Shown here: one piece after another, positions 23,607 to 37,175 of the stretch
Layout: every line of letters starts with the position of its first letter
Numbering within the stretch: position 1 is the stretch's first letter
Assembly (NCBI RefSeq): GCF_001522545.3
Contig: NC_031771.1
Span: 29,283,614-29,347,613, forward strand
Source: Parus major
Lineage: Eukaryota > Chordata > Aves > Passeriformes > Paridae
Length of the DNA: 64,000 nt
Direction of reading: 5' to 3'
Position numbers and translations under genes: made by a program
Notes under the pieces: model-generated
What the model saw: the letters and a program-made list of their open reading frames with translations, nothing else
What the model was told of the DNA's origin: nothing
The model's database searches: none

Positions 23607-25252
23607 AGAGATAAGGATTGCATTTTTTTAAGGAAGACCTTGTGAAATAAGCCTGAAGTATAAGCTGAGAAGACTGCATTTTACAGAGTGCTGCACTGAA
23701 TTATTTAAATAGAAATACTGGTTTTTCGTCTGCTTTGAAATTTCTGTTTTGAAATTTTCACTATATTTTGTAGATGAACAAATTTGATGATGCAGGTGGT
23801 AAAAACAGCTGTGATATTTTAAAATATTGTCTTACAATACCATATTAATAACCTGTTACTCTTTTATGAAATTTCAAGGGGAATGGAGTTAGTCTGAACA
23901 GACACTAAAGTGTTCTGAAGTAGCTTGGGTAACTTTGCATGGCAGCAGGTTTATAAACATTCTTCCAGCTGAGTGGTGGTGCCAAAACCTCCAAGTGAGG
24001 GGCCAATCCAAACTGTGTCTAGTTAACACCTTTAACTGACTCAGGATGTTATGTGATTGATCAAATTTTTCTGAGATTGCAAGAATTTTACTATAAATGA
24101 AGGGTGAAAATGTGATTGTTTAATATTTAGATCAACACCTTTCTTGAAACATTTTCTGAATTGTGTGAGAAATTCTCCCCCTTTTAAAGCAGCTGAGAGG
24201 TGTACCCTGACTTTATTCACAGAACACCTTCTGATATAAAAGGCAGGGAAAGGAAGAAAAGTACAAATGCAAAATATGTTTCATAGACAAAACAGTTTGG
24301 GATAATTTACATTGTTTATTTTTTTTTAATTAGAAAACATTGTTTCCAGCTGATTAACTTTCAATATTTTTTTTTTGTGAATATTTATCCTTTATAAATC
24401 TTTATGATTTCCTCCATTCTTCCTGCATTCTACTTTAAATGATTTTTTTGTTTGTTTCATTTTCCCCTTGGCTTACTCATGAAAGTCTTACACTGAAATT
24501 AATTTCAACCATCTAAAATATATGCTGTTCCAGGCATTGTAACAGCATAGAGAGAAATACTGTGTTTGAATTAACATAAGGATAAACTATGAAACACAAC
24601 AAACTATTTAAAATATGCAATAAAGATTTTTCCAAGAAGTAACAGAAGGGAAAATGGTGGAAAATGCTGTTTCATATCTTAACTTGTCATTTTAACCAGA
24701 AAACTTCACTGATCAGTCTCTAATGCTATAATATAGGTGGTACAGATTACACATAGGTATGATAATTTTATAGCTAAGAAATATTCTTTAAGAAACATAA
24801 TCTTTGAAACATTATACATAATTCCTTCTTTTTTCTTTCATCTATGGTATGTTCCCAGTACCTCACTTCATTCTAACATGCCAGGAAAGCAGAGTTACTC
24901 TCTCAAGAGTAGGAAATAGAGACTGGAATAATAAATAGACTGAATAGTGGCATAAGCAAATTAAAAAATCAAATTAAGCATTCTAACACAGAGACACGTG
25001 TCACCATCTTAAGTGTTTCTGTTATTCCTGCAAAAGGGGACCGAATCCTTAGAGGATGGATTTATTCACTACAAGTTTCTTCCAGTCTGAAGAAATGACC
25101 ATGAGTGCAGTTTGTTGTAATTTTCCCAAGTCCAAGCTCAAATTCCTGCAAGAAATTACATCTGCACTATGAAACAGATATTTAATTAGTTAAATGTCTT
25201 TGCTAATAATAAATTATTGATGTAATCTATATAATAATGATACTATAAAGTA

Positions 25253-25271
25253 ATATATATATATATATATA
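25253..25271. repeat. (AT)n microsatellite
   Basis: Nine uninterrupted AT units in an AT-rich setting. Confidence 0.9.
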
Positions 25272-25724
25272 CACATTTAATACACATATAAAATAATGAA
25301 TATATTACTATTCACAGAGAGAGTTCAGTTTCAAATGAAGTTGAGCTCAAGCTCACATGTCATAATAGCACCAATGTGAAACCTGCTGCAGTCTGTTATT
25401 ATTCTCTCTAGGGCTGAATTCCTTTTATTTTAGTATTTCACATACATTTAATTTTCAATTTAAAAGCCCAGGAAAAAAAAATACACCTTTTTTTGGTGCA
25501 TTTTAATCTTTGAATTTAGAAATATATTTATAAAAAATTAGGAAAATTTCTATGGCAGTTAGCATTATCTTCTGGACTGAAACTTAAATTTTAATATTTT
25601 ATAAACTGTAATATATACTTACTAAGCATATTGTTCATTGATTGGTCTAGTATTTTCAAAAGCATCAGTTAATATGTAAAATAAGTTAGAAAACAACATA
25701 GATTTTCAGCCTCCCTCAAGTATT

Positions 25725-25756
25725 GATTATCAGAGGTTTTTAAGCCTCTGATAATC
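25725..25756. repeat. Perfect 12-bp hairpin
   Basis: The arms GATTATCAGAGG (25725-25736) and CCTCTGATAATC (25745-25756) are exact reverse complements around an 8-base T-rich loop. No run of T follows and there are no transposon ends. Confidence 0.9.
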
Positions 25757-27123
25757 TCATCCACACAGTCATGTTTGATGGTCACTGAGAAGATTTCATA
25801 CTTCTTAGTCCCTATATATTCTGACTGTTACTGCAACCTAAGACAATAAATCCTACAAGTTCACTTTGTGTTATATGAAACAATAATTCAATTTTTTTAA
25901 AAATTTTGTTTCTTGTTGCATATATTTTGCCATGCAAAATTGCATTGCTATTTTCTATATTTACTGCAGAACTGACATATTTTGGGAATAAGACATAAGT
26001 GGGAGAAAAATGGGTTAGAAGTTTAAAACAGGAACATGATTTTTTTTTTTCAGTTTCTATAAACATTATGTACAGTAAAAATTATGTTTGAATTCAAAGA
26101 TATTGCTTAGGTTTGTTATCAAGCTCATAATGCAACCTAGAAATTTTAGATAATTATTCTTGACTATAAAAAAATGGATTTCTGATAAATATTTATGTCA
26201 GAGACATTGAGAGAATAAATGTTGGACTTTCTAGGAGTTGTGCAAAGATTATCAACATAACATTATTTGGACAGTTTTCTATAATTTTGCTTTTCAACAA
26301 GAATGAACATCATGAAGGACAAACACCCTAATAAATACTGATATCAGTGTAAAAGTATTATATACATTCAATTTGTAATGACTAGCTAGAGTCATTGTTT
26401 ACCACACTCACCTGAATATGTTAAATCAAAAGTGTTATGAAATAAGGATTCTGGGTTATCATAAGTCTTCAGAGTATTTTTTCCCCCAGAGGCAGTACCT
26501 GTTAAAGTGGCATCTGAAAAGATTTACAAGATGCTAAAAAAACTGTCATTCAAATTGAAATGTTCATTTTCAACCTGCACTGACAAATATCCTTTGGCTT
26601 ACACCTTCCCCAATGTTTAAAGACATTTGCAATAAAGTTTTGTTGATTGTATTTCCAGTGCAGCATATTACATATGATTTTGGGTTAATGTACAATTATT
26701 TGATAAAAAACCCAAAGAAGTAGTCAGTCTTCTGGTGTTATATATGTACATGTGTGTGTGTAGCAAACCAAAGGATGATACAAATATTCATCTGAAGTGT
26801 TTTTGCATGGATGAATGAATTTATTTGTTGATACACACCAGTATGTTTGGCATTTTTACATTTTCAATGTAAAAATGTGGATGCTTGTGCATATATCATA
26901 ATGAACAAATATATTTTTAAAGCATTTGTACAGATTTATAGCAAGAAAGAGAAATATTTCATTCTAGGGAAGTTCATCACCAGAAATATTCTTTTATTAC
27001 CCTGCATGAAATATTCTTTTGTCACAGGAAATAGTGTATATTTACAGTTGAAAATAATGTTTCTTTAAAAGGAATATAACTTCACTTTTGCAAGGTACAG
27101 AACAATCTGAATACAGGTGAAAA

Positions 27124-27180
27124 TCCCCTCAACATTCCCTCATCCCCCTCCTTTCAACACTCCCTCCCCCTCCCAATCCA
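27124..27180. repeat. C-rich pyrimidine tract; G-run cluster on the minus strand
   Basis: The plus strand has successive C runs (CCCC, CCC, CCCCC, CCC, CCCCC, CCC) within about 55 bases. The minus strand therefore carries at least six runs of three or more G. Two inter-run loops are longer than seven bases, so a canonical quadruplex motif is not met, but a long-loop quadruplex is possible. Confidence 0.6.
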
Positions 27181-30100
27181 AACAAACCAGAAACCTGTCA
27201 TAAAATAAGCACTCAGTAAAACTAAATAAAATCAAAGTGATATGTCTGCCATGGGATGAAAGAGATGGTGTAATAGTAGTTAAAGCATAATATGTTTAAG
27301 CCTGGGGATAAAGTGAAGTGCAGATGTGTCATTCCTAGAATAAAAATAAACTAATAGTTCAGCTATAAAACCATAGCTGCAAGGATTTTAGAAGCAGGTA
27401 AGAACACATCAGTTTTTATGTGCCATCCAAGGTCTTATATCATAGTCCCTGGCTGATCCTCTTTTTGGATTAAGGAACACTTTTACTCACAAGTGTTGTT
27501 AAGTATTCCAAATGTAGGCCTTGTCCTTCTAATTAAGAAATGTGATTTTTAAAGCTTCTATGAGTTTGTTTTTTGGTTTGTTTCGATGGATATTTTTTAT
27601 GGTTTTTTTTTATTAATTTGCTTGTGTTTTTAACTCACAAAAGGTCAGAAACCACACACAATGCTAAATCTTACCTGTAATGTCCCTTTCTGATTGAAAA
27701 GATTCATCCTATTCTCGAGTAACTGCCCAGCAACCAGTATTTTGCATTCTCTCAAACTGTATTATTACATTTTTAGAAAGCAATAATGATGAGGGGAACC
27801 ATCATGCCACAAAGAAAGTTGTAGGTCTCATACTGAAAGCTCAGCTATGGCCATGCCATGGATTTCCTGAGCTATGTGGAGCATGTGGACAGAGGCAGCA
27901 TTGTATTTACAGGTTTCCCCAGAGCAACTAGCAACTATTACAGCCTTAGAGCATGGAGCCTTTCACTGCATTTTACCAGCAGTTAAAATCTCCCGACCCC
28001 TGACTGCAGGAGAAAAGAAAAACACTACCTGTTCTTAAGTGAACTTAGCCAGAAGAAACTTTCATAGAAAATTACCCTCTCACTAAAAGCAGCTCGAATA
28101 CACCTACACATTTCTCCTGAATGAGCACAAAAGATGTGTCGGCGGTCATGAGTGAGGTAACTGTTCTTCCACTCTCTCCAAACATTCACTGTCTCATCTA
28201 CTTTGACCTCTTCTAGATGAAGAGGTGCTTTTCACTCAGTCTAAAAGTAATGATCCTCTACTTTGTAATATTTTTTCAAGTTAAGTGTTAGTGAAACAGG
28301 GAAAAGGCCTGCATGTGTAGTCAGGTAGAATGCTCTTAGTCTGTGCTTGTACCATTTACACTATCTTATGCTGCTATAACAGGCTGTTAGGAAACATCTC
28401 AAATGCGTGAATTTAAATAAAGAGAGAAAATCCAGGATGAGAAAGACACTGTTGAGTCATGAAATGCAGTCTATTTTCTAGACATGTTTCAGGTTTTTTT
28501 ACAGAATTAAATATTACTGTTAGGCATTGTGTCACGAGAGAGAACAGCATGTTCTATGAAGAACCTGACAAGGAAAATTTGCAAGAAGAAAATAATATGT
28601 TAAAGTGAAATATTTTTTTTTCTCCTCTTTTCAAAGTGATACTTATTTTAAGTAATATTATTCTTGTTGTGACATTAGCTGCAGAAACGAAAAAAATATG
28701 ACTATCTGTTAATCAGGAAGAGCTGGAAGCTGAATCTTGGTGCTTGTAACAAATGATATTAGATAAAGCTGAAAATCTCTATGATCCAGTGATAATATTA
28801 TACAACATTCAGGAGTTATATGCATGATTTAAAAAGGAAGAAAACTGTAATTTATCAGGATACTTTCACTATTAAAATGCAAATTATGCATTGACAACAT
28901 ATTTAACGACTCTTATTGTTTCTGCTTAGGAAAGAAATTATTATATTTCTGCTGTGGAGGGGGAGCTTTTCCAAATCACTGTCTATGATATTCCTTAAGA
29001 ATTGAGCTAAGCATAACATAGTAGCACAGTAAATCACAGTATCTAATGATAGACACATTTTGTAATTTGCAAACCAGGTTTGATCATAATTTTTGAATAT
29101 ACAGTATTATGAATTTTATATGAAAACTACACAGCCACGAACAAAATATGTAAAGTGAAAAATATACCACTTGGCTGTCCCACTCCAGACCCTCTTGATG
29201 GTTTACAAAGCAATCACAAAGAGATTCTTCTCTTCACCCACCTTATATACAATTGCATTCTCCTTGTCTGCTACTGGCAATTTATTCTCTTTTGCCTCAA
29301 GGGACCTTGAGCACCTTGATTCCTAGAGAGACACCAGCCCCCATTCAGAGGTAGAAGCAAAAATGATGAGTTTCTCCTTGTTACTGTTCTTTTCTCCTCC
29401 CTGACTCCTTTTCTTCTGCTTTGCTGTATACAGCTTCTGTAGCACTGAAGTCATTCAGCTGAAGAACATTTTCTGATCTACAAGACACGAAACATATTGC
29501 TGAGACAGATTTATAATTTGTACTTGTTTTAGGAAATTATCTATGGAGAAAAAAGGGTGCCCTGAAGAACCACTTGTTATCAATGGACTGCATCTTAATA
29601 TACAATGAAATTAAAGCCTTTGAAATGTTTTACTTTTCCAATAAATTTGATCTGCAACAGTTTTAATAGCAACAAGAACTCAAGTTTTTTCTTCCTCTTT
29701 TCTTACCTCTTCTAAATATACTCTGCCAGTCATTTTACATGAAGATTGTTCAATGAAGCAGCTGAAATTCTCTATCTTTTACCATTCAACTAAACTATTC
29801 TGTAGAAACATGAAAAGGGGTAATTTACTCCAAATATTTGCAATTCAGTGAACTCATGTAGGTAACAATCTTTAAGAATACATAAAAAAAAAATTAAAAG
29901 GAAAACTAAAATAATGTAGTTTATGAATTTATAGCAAGGTTACTTTTCTCAATCTAGCTGATGTTAGATCTTTAGCCATCTAGATTAGTATTGTTTGGTT
30001 GAATTGGCTATATCTCTTTAGTTTTGATTTGCAGGTTTGGGTTGTTGTGTTTGTGCTTTATCCACAGTGAAATTACATTCTTGCCTGAGATTCTGAGCTT

Positions 30101-33100
30101 TACAAAATCCTCCTTTCTTTGCTGTGTGCTCCCATCACCATCAGGTACTGCTATTGACTGCTTCTGTGCAAGTGGTTTAATCTGTAGGAAGAGAAGTGGC
30201 AAGAGCACAAAACAAGCAAAGCACTCCAAACTGCAAAGGACAGGTTGGAAAGGGGGTTACCAATGTAGCATTTGATAAAAGACTTACAAAATAGCATGAC
30301 AAAACATACAAACGTAACAGCAAACCAAAGAAATAAAAGTGTACAGTATTAATCCTTCACTAGAAAACCTGCTCAGACATCTCAATTTTAATTGTCTGAT
30401 AAATGTCCTAGAAATTGTTTTCACTAAGAAGGAGTGTTTCAAGGCTAGTTAAAGGCTAGCAAAATTACCACCACCATAAAAGAAGCTTACTTTAACCAGA
30501 AGCTAAAATTATTTTGAAACATTAACTACATTTTATTAATAACACATAGCCTCCCAGTAATTCAAATCAAGCCTTATCCAATAAGTAAAAGGTATGCTAA
30601 TGCAATTTTAAGGCAATTGAAGAATTAAATTTAATAATAATAATTAAAAAAACTAATAAAAATGCATTAGGTATCCATCCTGAAATATGCAGTGTTTCAA
30701 TCCATAGTAGACAACTGCACTTGCTCACTTGACTTATCTTTGCTAAAATTTATGTCTGTGTTCCCAAGCATATGTCTCTCCTTGCCTTAATGACAGGCTG
30801 GCTCCAACAGAGCCCTTTGGAAAAGAAGGCCACTCGTGTCATCAGGGAATTTCTGAGTGTATGCAGGGTAGGAAAGGTTGCTGAGCTGGCAAGCAAGATC
30901 CAGCCTGAAGGCTGGAGCTCATGTACAGGTTAAAAGACAGCAGAGAAATAAGTCTGGTAGCAAGGCCACAAACACAGAGGATAGGGCTTTTCTGGGACAG
31001 AGGGGAAAGAATCAAATCTTGCTGCTGTGCAGAAAGCATCAAGCTAATTGAGAAACACAAAAGTAAGTTCCAGTCTACAGAGACAAAATGGGCAGCATAT
31101 AAAACTCTCCATTTTTGTTTTCTTATTCATTGCCTTGAGTTGTTTTCATTTTGAAAGTCAATACACTTTAGACTTCTATTTTGGAATAAAATTTATTTTT
31201 GAATCTAAACCATTTTGATCTCTTTGGGGAGTTTCTCCAGGAGGAAGTTTAAGCACATCTGTTCTGCAGCAGTGGCCAAAACATTTTCATAGTTAATATG
31301 TGCACAGATACAGAGCAAGGCTACAGCTGCAGCAATGTACTCACAAAGGAAAAAACAACCTATCCCTTATTAAATAATGGAAATGAAGAGAGAATATCAA
31401 AATCCTTCTGTAGGTGATGTGATGCCCAGGTGGAATGGCAATTTCACCTCACTGCCACAGAACTAGGAGACAGAGAAAATATCAGCTTACTTCTCACACT
31501 CTTCCATCGCTTCCATCACACTTATGTTATTTCCCAGGTAGCTGAAATACAATTTGTTCTGTTTTCCTACTTGTCATACTGGAAAAAGCACTGTTAACTT
31601 GTTCACTTCCCTGAAAATATATTTTTTGCAATTATTACTCTGACATAAATACTACAATACTAGTTTCTTTACTATCTCACTAATTGATTTACACTTTTAA
31701 AGCATATATATATACACTCTTCTTTAGGTTTTTTAGATCCTTTTTTGTTATTTTTTTAGCTTAGCAATCTCACTTTCTTTGGTGTTGTTTGATTTCCATT
31801 ATTTTCTTTCTTATCTGTTTCAAATAATTTCATTTCTCATTCAGTGAAGTTGCTAAGCCTGGATCATACTTGTTTCCTCCCTTTTGTTTTTTTTCACAGT
31901 AAAATTCTTTTTTATCCATCAATTTCATGCTGTATTTTTCCCAAGAAACACAGTACCATTTTTACCTCTATTTCCTCTCTGTGCACAAATATAAATAATG
32001 CAGAATTTGGTTTAACAACGAAGACATTAAAAAAACACATTAAAAGAAAGCCACTAGCAGCTGTGTGCATCCTTGTTCTGAATTTCAGTCTGCTTTTATA
32101 CCTTATCACTCAAAATTCCTTCTTTTTCTCTCCTAAAAAATTAAAATATGCATGTGTCAACTGAGCTTCCTGCCATTTCTTGTTAGAGAATTAAGGAAAA
32201 TCCTATCTCCTTTTTCTTTTTGAAGAGAGATCTTACTTTGGACTCCTGACCTCTGCAGAGAAAAATCTTCCTCTCCACTCCTTTATTTCTTTTCAAATTT
32301 TCATGAATATTCTACTGAGAACTCAATACTAAGTCATCCCCAATTAATTGAGATAGCTGAGTAATCTTTTGGAATTCAACACACTGCACTTTCCCTATGA
32401 AAACAGAGAAACTTTCATAATTTTGCTAATTAAAATTTATCACATTAGGAATCTAAAAAGTTACCATGGCATAATTCTCCAATGGTGCAGTTTACTGTTT
32501 TCCTGTGGCAAGAGTGCTTTGACCATTTGCTCTTTTTGTAAAGGTGAAATTAGGGTATTATTTCCTCATTGATGAGTTGTGGGAAGAGCTACCACTTGCC
32601 ACCACCCCACCATTGCTCTTTCAGATGCAGTACAGGGAAATGCTGAAGGGGAGTGCATTGCCCTTTGGCTTTTCAAAGCACAGTCATGGTACATTATAAA
32701 GCAGAACAAAGTGCTGTCTTCAGCTGAGCCAACAAATATGTGCATTGTCTTCCTCCTTCTAATAGTGGCATGCCTTTCTCTAGCTGAGGCTTCTTCCTCT
32801 TTCATTTTAGTTGGTGTATTAAAATGACATCTGGCAACTGAGAGCTTAGCAAGCTCCTGTTTTACACATGCCTGTACTCTTCTCTTGTTTCATTATTCTT
32901 AGAATAATTTATCCCAAATCAAATTTCCACATCCAAGTAATGTTCTTTTTTGCTAAATGGCTTTCTTCATTTGTATCCTTACTTCCATATTTAGAGTTGG
33001 GTATAAATGGATCTGCTTTATTCAATCCAGCTAAATGCTTAATTTCTTTATTGGCTTTTAGGTTTATACCTTAAATAACAATACCAAGCACAGCTGTATT

Positions 33101-33889
33101 TTCTATGATCTACATTTCTTTTTCCTTTTGTTTGAGATTATTATTTTGTATGCCTTTACCATAACATCTCAGGACTGTAGTAAGACTTGAGCTGAAAGAA
33201 AGCCAATTGTAATTCGAAATTCCACAAACCTCCAATTTTTTCTAATAGAGTAACAGCCAAAAAGGCATCATTTTAAGTCACAGAAGTGAAAATGAGAGGG
33301 AGATGAATTACAGTTAGTAATCTTTTCAATAGAGGCAATAATTATGGAGCAGGTAAGAGGTTGAAAGAGCTGTGAAAGATAAATTTCTAAACATAAAAAT
33401 AATAAAAAAAAAATTAGCAGAAGTAGAACTAAGTTTCTATAACTATATAAGTTTTTTCCAAAGAGAACAACAACTAAATGCTGTGCATAAAGATGTTGGG
33501 TTCGAGGTTCTTGGATCCACAGACAAAAAATAACTGCAGGTAAACAAGAGTTATAAAGATCAATTTTAAATGGTTAATTTTAAAATATTTTGTGGACTCT
33601 TTCTTATGCTACTCTAATGGACTTGCTATTTGAAATCTAATTTTTATTAAAAAACAATGAGAGCACAGATTTAATAGAAATTGGTATCAGAGGGGAGAAT
33701 CTATGAACAGCAACTGAAACAAATTCAGAACAAAACAAAAATCAATTGAGCTTAAAAAGAGATTTAAAACTTGTCAGAAACCTGTCCTAGGGAAGAACCC
33801 TACTGCTTTTATTTCGGTGAAGTCTGGCAGAGTTTATAACTGTTTTTTCAATTTAAGATTAAATCTAAGTTTCAATCTAAGATTTAAAG

Positions 33890-34025
33890 TCTACTTCTGA
33901 GTCCAGTATTGACCCTTGAGAGACACCATTTATAACAGACTTCTGACTAGACCCTGTGTCACCAATTACAATCCTCTGGGATCTGCCATTCAGCTAGTCC
34001 TCAATTTCAGTTCTCCTCCAAAGTA
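33890..34025 (-). mobile_element. CR1 LINE reverse-transcriptase relic (antisense)
   Basis: Read on the minus strand this stretch gives a continuous decayed CR1 reverse-transcriptase segment. An LNGRSQRIVIGDTG block (CR1 has LNGRAQRVVVG) is followed by SS and then VINGVSQGSILD, matching the conserved CR1 GVPQGSVLGP motif. The tryptophan codon expected before LNGR has become a stop. The region lies in the fingers/palm part of the polymerase, just before the FADD active-site box. It is non-functional. Weak similarity to a more upstream CR1 segment may continue near 34120-34170, but I am not confident of that. Confidence 0.88.
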
Positions 34026-34268
34026 ATAAAAATTCTTAAAAACAAGAGTAAATATCTAAAGGGTGTGTGAATGCCACAATTAATACACTTTCATGCCCCT
34101 GAAGGCTTGGAGATACTTGGTTGCACCTCTGATCTCCACATCCATGATTTGTCAGCGTTGTGGTTACCTTGTGGTATCTTCCATAACAATCAGATCTTGA
34201 AATTAATCCTGTGGAAGCATTTGAGACATTACTTTTTTCACAGAAGAATATCCTTACTTTCTATTCAC

Positions 34269-34292
34269 TTTTTTTTTTTTTAAAAAAAAAAA
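34269..34292. repeat. T(13)A(11) inverted homopolymer
   Basis: Thirteen T directly followed by eleven A, a self-complementary homopolymer block prone to length change. Confidence 0.9.
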
Positions 34293-34734
34293 CCTACAGA
34301 AAAAAAATGCAATTAAAAGTTTTTCTAGAAACAGTAAAGACATAGAGCACACCTAAGCTATTTTAACATGAACATTATGACATTAAAGCTTTTCTTTATA
34401 CTATATGTAAAAAAAAAAGAAAAAAAAAGCCAGAGAGCACAACACCTTTGTTATTCTTGTACTGAATTTTTTTTTAAATCTCATCCAGTACAACAATGAA
34501 ATGATTTGAACTCAGGTCTGTTGAGTGAAAAATGTGTTGTGGATATTTTTTTTTTTTATTACTAATCCCAGAGTATGAAAAATGGTAAGAAGAATTTGAA
34601 TGATTGCTTAACAAAATATGCTGCCTACCTTTGTTCACTGATCCTCTGCTGTCTCCAGGCTCACCTTGAGTCCATTTGGGTTTGGGATTCACAGATTAAT
34701 GTGATGTCAGAGGTGTTGGTTTTTTTCTTTTCAG

Positions 34735-34824
34735 GTATAAACAATGCGACTGCTTTTACAGAGGAAAGAAGAATTTGAGCTAAACAACTCATTACAGAGT
34801 GGAGGGATCAGAGATTTTGTTTTG
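34735..34824 (+). other. Candidate exon bounded by strong splice signals (unproven)
   Basis: A pyrimidine tract of about 16 bases (GGTTTTTTTCTTTTCAG, AG at 34733-34734) is followed by 90 bases and then G|GTGAGT at 34825. Two further near-perfect donors, both GGTGAGT, occur at 34854 and 34883, so three alternative exon ends lie within 60 bases. All three frames through the 90-base segment contain stops, except that an ATG at 34744 opens a frame to the donor (27 codons, MRLLLQRKEEFELNN at its start). If real, it could be a 5' exon holding a start codon, or a non-coding RNA exon. I recognise no protein. Confidence 0.25.
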
Positions 34825-36315
34825 GTGAGTGTTAGTACATTCTACATTTTATGGTGAGTGTATCAACTGGTGAACACTTCTGGTGAGTACTGAATAGATA
34901 GAAGGATAAATCATCTGCTGAAGATATAAAATGCAGAAATAAAGTTCTTCTTTTTCTTGCCACAAATGTCAGAGTTTTAAGAAAACAGCAAGCTGATCTA
35001 AAGTCATGAGTCAGTGTCCATTCACTCCAGTGCTACTCAGCAAACAAACACGGGATGCCACACAGGAACTACAGGGTCCTGTATCATTTTTGCTGGAAGC
35101 ATAGGGTGCTAATTATAGATGTCTTTCTTGTTTAGTTGAGACTAATTTCCTTTGAGTCCTATGTTATTTTACTCACAACTATACCCACCACACAGTTGAA
35201 AGTGCCAAATAAAGTAAAGTAAATGACAATATCATAGCCACTGCTGGTTTCTAGAAAATCTGAGAAGACTTAACATTGCAATACAAAAATCTAGAGACAA
35301 AGAACATCTAAAGGCCTGGGTGAAAACATAGTAATATCAATAGAAAAATATAAATTTATGTTGATGTCACTTGATCAGACTCTGTATTTGAGTTCAAGCC
35401 TTCACAAAAAAATAAAAATAAAAAGGACATTTGACGCTATTTATGTTGATGCAAACTGACCTGAAAAAACCCAGATTCTGTGCCAAAAATTAATTCAAAA
35501 TGCAAGTTAACTGAAAAATACTTATATAAAAGGATTTGGAACAGAAAATGCCAAGATTAAGAAAAGTGTTGTATTATTTTTCTGTGCAGATTTGGGCTAC
35601 TAAGAACCAAGCTCATGAGAGAGCCAAAACACAGAAAACCCTTTCAGGAATGGATTAGTAGCTCAGAAATATGCCTTTGAAAACTCCAAATCCTGCAGGA
35701 TGATTAATTATTCTGTAGTTCTCCATTAAGTATTTTTAGTTAACAAAGACAGAAAATTTCTGCCTTGTTTACTGAGTGCTGCAAGAAAATGAAGATTATG
35801 AAATGTTTCTGAAGTCCATAATTTCAGGAATACTTCATGTAACCAGTCATTGCTTTTACTATGCTACTTGGATTTCTGGAGCAAGATCAACCTTTTATAT
35901 ATGTTACTACATGGCAGTAGATGTCTCTCTTCTTGACATTATAAATTTAAAAGAAGCTCATCTTCTCTTTCACTTTAATACCTGTGGGTTTATGAAGAGG
36001 AATAGGATCATTAGGAGAGAGTTTTTAATCTTTGCTCACAGACTACCATGGTTATCATGAAAAGTCTTCCACAAATAAAAATTCTTTTTAGCTCTCCCTT
36101 AAATTCCAAAGATGCACAGACACAATTTTTCTACACAGTTCAATCCAAAGCATAGGGATTAAACTCACAGAAAATACAGATGAGATTTTTTTCAAAAATA
36201 ACTTTTCTCAAACTCTCAGCCTGAATCTTGACCTTATTCCTTTAAAATGGTCGTAAAAAATAGATTTTTCCATGGAACCAGACATAAGTATTTCTCTAAA
36301 ATTCTAGGGAACCGG

Positions 36316-36331
36316 TTTATTTATTTATTTA
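36316..36331. repeat. (TTTA)n short microsatellite
   Basis: About four TTTA units ending roughly ten bases before the 3' end of the minus-strand CR1 fragment. Confidence 0.7.
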
Positions 36332-36340
36332 TAATAAAGT

Positions 36341-36450
36341 AGAATCGTTCAATTGGAAGGGATATACAATTATCTAGTCCAAACACATTCATTTAATTAT
36401 TTTTAAAATGCAAGTAAACTCATCTTATAAAGAGCATAATACCTGCCTGA
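36341..36450 (-). mobile_element. CR1 LINE 3'-end fragment
   Basis: The plus strand reads TAGAATCGTTCAATTGGAAG, GGATATACAATTATCTAGTC and CAAAC, following the CR1 antisense 3' end (AGAATCRTTYARGTTGGAAG, ACCTACAAYGATCATCTAGT). Similarity beyond 36390 is weaker, so the far end is approximate. The element is sense on the minus strand. Confidence 0.8.
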
Positions 36451-37175
36451 TATGAAGAAAATGCAACAAAATCAGTGGAACTGAATAACACTTGAAGCGA
36501 GGCAGGTTTAGAGGTCCATTCTGTTTGGGTTGTCTCAAAAAGAGGAAAAAAACCCTGTAATTAAGATATTTTTCTTGTAATATAAAACTGTCATTAATTG
36601 ATCTGGTAAAAGTTTGAATATGTGTGTAATACCAGGTTATAAATAGTAGAAGTATTTATCAGGGTTTCAATATACCATAAGAAATGATAACTAGAAAAAC
36701 AAGGTTATAGAGAACAATAAGCTTAAAATAAATATTTGATTCTAACCTCTAACAATCACACTCTGAAATTACAGTTCCAGTGTCTTTAGTGAAAGCAAGG
36801 TTTTGTGATTACATCATCAGAAAAATGTGATGAGCCTTGAAAAATACTCTGTGCTAACTTAGAATTTATTGTTACTTTTAGTTTACAGTATCTTACCAAG
36901 GAACATACTACACTCCCTGTAAAACCTGAATAAATGATCTTTTCACAAGGCCTACTCCATTAGTCATGAATTCTACAGTGTTCTAATAATTGATCCACTA
37001 CACAGAACTAATATAAATAGCTATTTAACAGAAAGAAGACACTTAGAGAGACTTGTAATGGATCTGGCAATGAACTTCTTTTGTTGAATAGAAAATCTCT
37101 TAGATTTTAATATAAGGTGAATATTATGACAGTAATTGCATATGTGGCATGGCAGGGATCCCATGTACAGTCCTA

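Larger units (their letters stand above)
23607..33889. other. Long gene-free interval, unique AT-rich sequence
   Basis: No gene or transposon was recognised. Features noted separately are an AT microsatellite (25253-25271), a perfect hairpin (25725-25756) and a C-rich tract (27124-27180). A small palindrome, CCAGCC-TGAA-GGCTGG, lies near 30901-30916. Slightly GC-richer patches near 28.1 kb, 29.2-29.4 kb and 30.8-31.0 kb carry no recognisable family. Confidence 0.55.
34026..36340. other. Interval with a candidate exon, otherwise gene-free
   Basis: Holds a T(13)A(11) inverted homopolymer at 34269-34292, further A and T runs, and the candidate exon at 34735-34824. No other element was recognised. 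Confidence 0.55.

Noticed and set aside
34120..34170. Continuation of the CR1 relic at 33.9 kb
   Set aside because: A faint match to a more upstream CR1 segment, but too short and diverged to support.
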